From: Lachnospiraceae bacterium UBA3711
GTDB lineage: Bacteria > Bacillota > Clostridia > Lachnospirales > Lachnospiraceae
Reading direction: 5' to 3'
Length of the DNA stretch: 10,403 nt
Assembly (NCBI GenBank): GCA_002371345.1
Contig: DFHY01000064.1
Span: forward strand, 1 to 10,403
The notes under the pieces were generated by a model that did no database searches, had not been told where the DNA came from, and saw nothing but the letters and a program-made list of their open reading frames with translations. Both the position numbers and the translations under genes were made by a program. Positions 6,306 to 10,403 of this stretch are shown piece after piece; within the stretch, counting starts at the first letter, position 1, and each line of letters opens with the position of its first letter.

Positions 6306-6839
6306 CTACTGCGGAATGTAGACGACAGCTGTTTTTCTGAATACGGCTACGATCCTGGTAGCAGCGGAATAGAGCAGGCCGATGCAGAAAACATACACCA
6401 TGGTGGTGGGGTCTTTCCTGTAGATAAACCCGACGATCAGGAGAAGTATGGTAACCACTCCCGCGATCGCCCGGAGCACCCATCCCGCTCCCTGTTTTCT
6501 GAATTCAAGGGCCCTGACAATATCAATTGCTCCTGAAGCAGCCAGAAGTATCAGCAGGTACAGCATAACCAGGCGCTCAGATCCTTTAAATGACGACAGC
6601 ATAAAAACGCCCAGATCCATCAGGAGAACACTCTTGTAGAATACACTCTTCCCGCCGACCATATGGACTGCCCTTGTACAGAAAAATAAAAGCGAGTATA
6701 TGCCGTAGAAGAGGAGAGCTATACCGAAAATCACCATGATTACCGGTGGGCCGTACTGAGGCCATATGAGCAAAACAAAAGCAAATACAATCATGAAGAT
6801 ACTGATAATCAGGTCTTTTATCCTGGCCAGTTTTCCCAT
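6306..6839 (-). CDS. HdeD/DUF308-like six-TM membrane protein
   Basis: A 177-residue hydrophobic protein with about six predicted membrane segments (residues roughly 9-26, 31-53, 67-84, 89-108, 119-139, 144-166) arranged as three short helical hairpins. Size, the early WPQYG turn after TM1 and the repeated FG/YGI segments match the HdeD/DUF308 family, whose founding member is linked to acid resistance in E. coli; function in Clostridia is not established. The start at 6839 lies 5 bases after the stop of the DUF6765-like gene and uses GAGGA in that gene's last codons, so the two are probably translationally coupled. A hairpin follows its stop. The family assignment is by pattern and is moderate. 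Confidence 0.75.
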   Translation of the reverse strand: MGKLARIKDLIISIFMIVFAFVLLIWPQYGPPVIMVIFGIALLFYGIYSLLFFCTRAVHMVGGKSVFYKSVLLMDLGVFMLSSFKGSERLVMLYLLILLAASGAIDIVRALEFRKQGAGWVLRAIAGVVTILLLIVGFIYRKDPTTMVYVFCIGLLYSAATRIVAVFRKTAVVYIPQ

Positions 6840-6844
6840 TTGCC

Positions 6845-7993
6845 TTATCCTCTCTTTCTGAGTCCAAGGAGTTTCAGATAGTCCTTGATGCCTACATTCC
6901 TGCCGTCATACTCCAGCGAATACCCGGCAAGCATGCTTCCCGATCTGTATATCCTGTTTGTAACCATGCTTTTGTGCGCAAGCGAGGCAAGAATAAACTT
7001 GCCGAGGCCGGTATCGTCCTTCTTCTCGTCAGAAGCATTCATGTATTCGGTGCGGAAGACTTCAACACTGAAATCCGGAATCTCCTTCCCTGAGAGTTTC
7101 TCTCCGAACGCCTTCCAGTCAGCGCTCGCGTCCAGCTGCCGCTTCTCTATGATGCCGTGGATCTCCTCATCGTAAGGCCTGGCGATATCTGTAGCATATA
7201 CGCCAGTCTCAAATGTACCTGCGCCGCCCCGCAGGAAGGTCATGGCGTAGATCATCTGGCAGAACGCGTGATAATAGTCCTCAGGATTGTCTTTATATAT
7301 AACCTTATAGTCATTCCAGGCCGGCATGAACTTATACCGCATGAAGCTGTAGTCCGGAAGATGTCCTGCTCTTCCGTGCCCCAGATTCATGACGGATGAC
7401 TCGCTGTCGGTTCCAAGGCTGTTGATATAACTGCACTTATCGATGTCTTCGCCGGGCGTGTGCTTGAAATTCACAAACCGCTCTGTCCACTCTCCGTTTT
7501 CTTCCAGAATCTCATAGAAGTAGTTATTGGTACTGTTGATAACAACCGAGGGTGTTCCGGCAAAGTATCGATGCGCCCAGGTATCGGCGAGTATGTGCAT
7601 CGCCATGCCGACAGCCTCAAGGCTCTTGTCCTTGACCAGATTGACAGTCTCTTTCAGCAGCTCACCGTTCGGATTGCAGATCAGGCGGTATTTGTTCTTA
7701 TACGCTTTCCCGCCCTTCTTCACATCCGCGTTCAGATCATACGGAAGGAAATGGAAAGACGCCCATATGCGGGTGATATCCTGCAGCCCTACCGGATCAG
7801 TTTTCGCATCGGCCATCTCTATTGCCGTCTGGGTGGTGGCAGCAGAAACAGGCGCCCTTACTCCCGCAAGAAAGGTTCTGGTACAGTTGTCCGGGAACTG
7901 GGCACTGTAGCAGATCTTCAGGCACTCTTCATGAGAGTAGCCTGCCAGATAAGCGGCACAATAAGTCGCATAATAGTGGAAGTCCAATTGCAT
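6845..7993 (-). CDS. DUF6765-like protein with HxxxDxxxH motif
   Basis: A 382-residue protein that I recognise as resembling DUF6765 proteins. It opens with MQLDFHYYATYCAAYLAGYS, typical of that group, and contains AMHILADTWAHRYFAG (131-146), giving H133-xxx-D137-xxx-H141, and the segment GHGRAGHLPDYS. The His/Asp spacing inside a helix resembles metal sites of zinc-dependent phospholipase C-like proteins; H6 and H81 could also contribute. No signal peptide or membrane segment is visible, so it is probably cytosolic. The start at 7993 has GGAGGG 8 bases upstream, inside the end of the preceding gene, and only 3 bases separate the two genes. The next gene begins 5 bases after its stop. Operon membership is firm, the family call fairly firm, and the enzymatic activity unproven. 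Confidence 0.8.
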   Translation of the reverse strand: MQLDFHYYATYCAAYLAGYSHEECLKICYSAQFPDNCTRTFLAGVRAPVSAATTQTAIEMADAKTDPVGLQDITRIWASFHFLPYDLNADVKKGGKAYKNKYRLICNPNGELLKETVNLVKDKSLEAVGMAMHILADTWAHRYFAGTPSVVINSTNNYFYEILEENGEWTERFVNFKHTPGEDIDKCSYINSLGTDSESSVMNLGHGRAGHLPDYSFMRYKFMPAWNDYKVIYKDNPEDYYHAFCQMIYAMTFLRGGAGTFETGVYATDIARPYDEEIHGIIEKRQLDASADWKAFGEKLSGKEIPDFSVEVFRTEYMNASDEKKDDTGLGKFILASLAHKSMVTNRIYRSGSMLAGYSLEYDGRNVGIKDYLKLLGLRKRG

Positions 7994-7996
7994 GTG

Positions 7997-8494
7997 TCAA
8001 ACCCTCCCCATCTCTTTTTCAAGTTTTCTCACCTTACGGGCAGATATGACCAGATCCAGCGACGCATACAAAACGGTCACCTCAACCGCCATAGTAACGA
8101 TCGGGACGATCAGGCCGTACAGTCTGACCGCTTCCGGGAACTCAAAAAACAGCATGTACAGCACCGAAACCACAGAGACGGCAGCTATAATAATGCCCAG
8201 TGTGAGATAAGGCCTCTTCTTCTTCCTTCCCAGTCCTTCCTGCCTGGCGGACATGCCGACATATATCTTCAGGAACAGGTCAATCACGCTCAGGCTGATG
8301 AGTGCTGAAACCATAGGCATCAGCGCCGCGCTGTCTGCCCGGGAAGTAAGTATGGCATCAAGCTGAACAACTGAGCGCAGAACCGTCCATATGGCAAACA
8401 GTACCATGGCGCCTCCGCTTGCGATGAGCGAGCTTTTATACTTCTGAAGACTTATATCCTCCGGGCTCTGGATTGTCAGTTCTTGCTTTGTCAT
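7997..8494 (-). CDS. Small four-TM membrane protein, unknown function
   Basis: A 165-residue protein with about four predicted membrane segments (residues roughly 21-43, 58-80, 97-117, 125-150), a basic loop GRKKKRP (89-95) between TM2 and TM3, and a charged C-terminus (ARKVRKLEKEMGRV). The basic loop and C-terminus suggest both are cytosolic, with the N-terminus inside. I recognise no family or catalytic motif. The start at 8494 has GGAGAG 10 bases upstream. Its stop lies 3 bases before the DUF6765-like start, so the pair are almost certainly co-transcribed and translationally coupled. It follows the seven-TM gene by 93 bases with no clear promoter. Confidence 0.85.
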   Translation of the reverse strand: MTKQELTIQSPEDISLQKYKSSLIASGGAMVLFAIWTVLRSVVQLDAILTSRADSAALMPMVSALISLSVIDLFLKIYVGMSARQEGLGRKKKRPYLTLGIIIAAVSVVSVLYMLFFEFPEAVRLYGLIVPIVTMAVEVTVLYASLDLVISARKVRKLEKEMGRV

Positions 8495-8587
8495 AGCATC
8501 ATTACTCTCCTTTTTGTGTGATATTTCAGGAAGCCGCAGCTATAACACATCCTCCGCGGCATCCGCCTGGGTATTACATAGGTGAGT

Positions 8588-9907
8588 TCAAACGGTCTTC
8601 TGCGCGGCCGCGCTTTCCTCAGCTGCTTCCTTCGCCGCATCCTGCTGAGGCGCATTCGTACCTGTTGTCCCCGCGGTCTCTTCGTTCGTCCCAGCCTGGG
8701 ACGCACCGGCTGTTCCCGCCGTCTCCTCTTTCGTTTCATTCGAAGAGGCGTCAGCTGTTCCCGCGCCGGTCTGAGCAGCGACAGCCGACTCGACAGCCGC
8801 TATCTGCACCTCAGCCACGGTGCTCACTTCATCAACTGTCTTCCGCGCGTCTTTGAAGAACTCCTCCACTTTCTCGACAACTATCGTTGAGAAACGACTG
8901 CTCTGCATGCAGAGGACAACATTCGGAACGGCGAAGAAGAGAATGACGAGCACGATCAGGATGAACAGCGGCGTATGTGAGATGCTCCTCTCAGATCCGG
9001 GAGCGCTGTCCTGCGACATGAAGTTCCTGTGACAGCACATCACACAGATATACTTCAGCAGCTTCGCCGCGGGTCCTATCATGGCCCCGATGAGCAGTGC
9101 AGACACGAGGCCTCCCTGCTCAGGACTCCAGGAAGCTGCGACCGACACAAAAACGCCAATAACTTCCAGCACAATCAGGATAATCAGAATCTTCTGGAAA
9201 TGAGTACGCCTGTGCGCGGCCCTGTTTCCAGTCTGCATCTCATAGCGGACATCGTCCATAATCTTTGCGACAGACCGGTGATAGAACAGTTCCGGAAGCC
9301 CGATAATGGTGAAGAAAACCGCCAGACTGATATAAACCGTAGAGAGAATGATACTTGGCGTACCGCCCATACGGAAAATCGTAATAACGCTCAGACCAAT
9401 GGCCACAAGCACAAATGCCAGAAGCTTGATCGCGCCGATTATGTAATAGATCATCTGCAGGATTCCGATCGTGCGTGTCCCGCCCTTCCCAAGCCGGAGC
9501 CGTATGGCCGCGATTGCCTCAAGAACAGCGATCACCACAAACGGCAGGCATATAATAAACACATATACGACCGGTTTCGAAGAAAATGTTATGTCTAACG
9601 GGAAAGCGTCGACGACCTGCTTTATCGATTCCGCAGGAACCCGGAGCGTCTTCAGAAACTGAGCGACCATAGCCTTCCCGTCAGCGACAGTTGATCCTTC
9701 CTGGAAGATCCGGTTCAGGGCAGATACAACTGACTGGAGCATAGTAGCTCCTAATATGGCCAGACACAGCTTGCTCAGTCCTTCCGCCAGTTTGATAATC
9801 ATCAGGATCGTTGATGACTTCCTGTCAATATACCATGACGGGTTTGCTCTTCTTACCCCTTCTTCAGTTTCCGGAGTTTCAAACGTCGTGTCAAGATTAT
9901 CACTCAT
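8588..9907 (-). CDS. Multi-TM membrane protein with low-complexity C-terminal tail, unknown function
   Basis: A 439-residue protein of unknown function. An N-terminal acidic, hydrophilic stretch (1-30) precedes about seven predicted membrane segments (roughly 31-55, 112-134, 148-178, 185-205, 239-258, 266-286, 311-334). With the N-terminus inside, an odd number of segments would put the C-terminal 105 residues outside. That region has a predicted amphipathic helix (338-375) and then an Ala/Thr/Glu/Gly-rich tail with repeated EETAGT units. Residues 285-295 hold three cysteines (CVMCC) at a membrane edge. The start at 9907 has GAGGG 7 bases upstream. It is the first gene after the promoter region at about 10000 and probably heads the operon. 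No homologous family comes to mind; the topology is a prediction by eye. Confidence 0.85.
   Translation of the reverse strand: MSDNLDTTFETPETEEGVRRANPSWYIDRKSSTILMIIKLAEGLSKLCLAILGATMLQSVVSALNRIFQEGSTVADGKAMVAQFLKTLRVPAESIKQVVDAFPLDITFSSKPVVYVFIICLPFVVIAVLEAIAAIRLRLGKGGTRTIGILQMIYYIIGAIKLLAFVLVAIGLSVITIFRMGGTPSIILSTVYISLAVFFTIIGLPELFYHRSVAKIMDDVRYEMQTGNRAAHRRTHFQKILIILIVLEVIGVFVSVAASWSPEQGGLVSALLIGAMIGPAAKLLKYICVMCCHRNFMSQDSAPGSERSISHTPLFILIVLVILFFAVPNVVLCMQSSRFSTIVVEKVEEFFKDARKTVDEVSTVAEVQIAAVESAVAAQTGAGTADASSNETKEETAGTAGASQAGTNEETAGTTGTNAPQQDAAKEAAEESAAAQKTV
8657..8734 (-). repeat. Low-complexity repeated EETAGT units in the seven-TM protein tail
   Basis: Residues about 392-417 of the seven-TM protein contain two similar units, KEETAGTAG and NEETAGTTG. 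The underlying DNA is an imperfect direct repeat rich in GTCTC and TTCGT. This is typical of an unstructured, length-variable linker. Confidence 0.6.
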
Positions 9908-10001
9908 TTTAAAGCCCTCATACTTTCTTTAGAACATGAATTCAGATGATGTCAGGGTTAATTGTGCCCCTACTATGATGCCTTAAATGCAAATTTAAAT
10001 T

Positions 10002-10054
10002 ATTATACTAAAAAGGAACGTTAAAAATCCGTTAAAGCATGATGTAAAGTTAAT
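10002..10054 (-). promoter_or_regulatory. Promoter candidate with Pho-box-like direct repeats
   Basis: A perfect -10 box TATAAT (10007 to 10002 on the minus strand) has no TTGACA at the -35 position. Instead it is preceded by similar hexamers TTTACA (10048-10043), TTTAAC (10036-10031), TTTAAC (10025-10020) and TTTTTA (10014-10009), starting 12, 11 and 11 bases apart. Direct repeats of TTnAcA-like hexamers with an 11-base period next to a -10 and lacking a -35 are the architecture of PhoB/PhoP (OmpR-family) activated promoters. The element is about 95 bases upstream of the seven-TM gene start. The region is AT-rich, so chance similarity is possible. Confidence 0.5.
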
Positions 10055-10153
10055 AAGTTCCTCCATGTTCCGCGAAATCACATGATATTCGCAGTTAATA
10101 TCCATTATGGCTCCTGTAACAGGGGCAGTCCGGAGGCCTGTTATTAAACATAT

Positions 10154-10179
10154 CAGGCAGGAGATATCTCTCCTGCCTG
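10154..10179 (-). terminator. Hairpin terminator of the right-end gene
   Basis: CAGGCAGGAGA and its exact complement TCTCCTGCCTG form an 11-bp stem around a 4-base loop. On the minus strand it lies 61 bases after the stop at 10241 and is followed by the moderately T-rich ATATGTTTAATA rather than a pure T-run. It probably ends transcription of the right-end gene and insulates the cluster that follows. Confidence 0.65.
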
Positions 10180-10240
10180 CAATTCACATTATTATAAGGT
10201 CGTCCGGAATCCATATGCTTTCATCCCGATATCACAGCAG

Positions 10241-10403
10241 TCATGAGGTACAGTTTTTGATAAGAGTATCATAATCTTTGATGTTGTAACTCTTGTTATA
10301 CGGAACCTTCAGCTGACCATCATTGATCGCCCGTATAATCTCTTCACGCCGCGGATCATCCTTATGAAGATCAATACCTGTGATCTTCCAGTTCCCGTCT
10401 GTC
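10241..10403 (-). CDS. C-terminal 53 residues of an unrecognised protein (partial)
   Basis: An open minus-strand frame enters from the right edge and ends at the TGA at 10243-10241. It encodes 53 residues beginning TDGNWKITGIDLHKDDPRRE and containing DGQLKVPYNKSYN, ending KNCTS. The mixed charged/aromatic composition and lack of low-complexity or hydrophobic runs look like a genuine folded protein end, and a hairpin terminator follows 61 bases after the stop. The fragment is too short to name a family. Function unknown. Confidence 0.7.
   Translation of the reverse strand, partial: TDGNWKITGIDLHKDDPRREEIIRAINDGQLKVPYNKSYNIKDYDTLIKNCTS

Larger units (their letters stand above)
9908..10240. other. 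333-base intergenic regulatory region
   Basis: This gap separates the right-end gene from the nine-gene cluster. Reading on the minus strand it holds the right gene's hairpin terminator (10154-10179), a short palindrome CCTGTaACAGG (10113-10123), an imperfect dyad GCGAA...TTCGC (10072-10092), the repeat-plus-TATAAT promoter candidate (10002-10054), and about 90 bases of leader before the start at 9907. A 36-codon open frame (10105-9995) with AGGAG in front lies across the promoter candidate; it is discussed as a finding. No tRNA or recognised riboswitch was seen. Confidence 0.6.

Noticed and set aside
6205..6483. 93-codon N-terminal extension of the gpmI frame
   Set aside because: It overlaps the HdeD-like gene and the hairpin. 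The ATG at 6204 has an RBS and directly begins a signal peptide, which must be N-terminal.
7460..8308. 282-codon plus-strand open frame opposite the DUF6765-like and four-TM genes
   Set aside because: It spans two tightly packed minus-strand genes, its product is His/Arg/Gln-rich with no motif, and it has no independent support.
8495..8587. Possible hairpin GCCGC...GCGGC between the seven-TM and four-TM genes
   Set aside because: Only five pairs with a loop of about 18 bases and no T-run; too weak to call a terminator.
1..10403. Search for CRISPR arrays, tRNA or rRNA genes, transposases and insertion-sequence ends
   Set aside because: No regularly spaced identical repeats, no cloverleaf-like segment, no transposase or integrase motifs and no terminal inverted repeats with target duplications were seen by eye.

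Overview
The window looks like chromosomal DNA from an anaerobic Gram-positive bacterium of the class Clostridia, most likely a Lachnospiraceae relative. This is inferred from protein resemblance (a CobW-like GTPase with a CX3C motif, a DUF6765-type protein, small multi-TM proteins), strong AGGAGG-type ribosome binding sites and moderate GC content; no rRNA or marker gene is present to prove it. All recognised genes lie on the minus strand, so the biological reading order is from right to left.

Right end (10403 to about 9908): the last 53 codons of an unrecognised gene, a strong hairpin terminator, and a 333-base gap. The gap carries a perfect TATAAT preceded by four AT-rich direct repeats spaced 11-12 bases apart, resembling a PhoB/PhoP-type activator site. 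This is the best promoter candidate for everything downstream.

Middle right (9907 to 6306): four envelope-related or unknown genes. They are a seven-TM protein with a low-complexity C-terminal tail, a four-TM protein, a DUF6765-like protein with an HxxxDxxxH metal-site-like motif, and a six-TM HdeD/DUF308-like protein. The last three are separated by only 3-5 bases and are almost certainly co-transcribed. A 14-bp hairpin followed by a T-run then sits just before the next gene.

Middle left (6204 to 1439): a complete cofactor-independent phosphoglycerate mutase (gpmI) that unexpectedly starts with a clear signal peptide; a short-chain dehydrogenase; and a signal-peptide-bearing fusion of a tyrosine-phosphatase domain to a complete prephenate dehydratase plus ACT domain.

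Left end (1370 to 1): a secreted protein with 11-residue amphipathic repeats, and the first 150 residues of a CobW/COG0523-like metal-linked GTPase that runs off the window.

The most interesting feature is that two housekeeping cytosolic enzymes (GpmI and prephenate dehydratase) both carry export signals, in one co-directional cluster of envelope proteins with phosphatase-like enzymes, behind a Pho-box-like promoter. Whether this is an extracytoplasmic phosphate or metabolite system is inference; the signal peptides, the fusion and the intact catalytic motifs can be read directly from the sequence.
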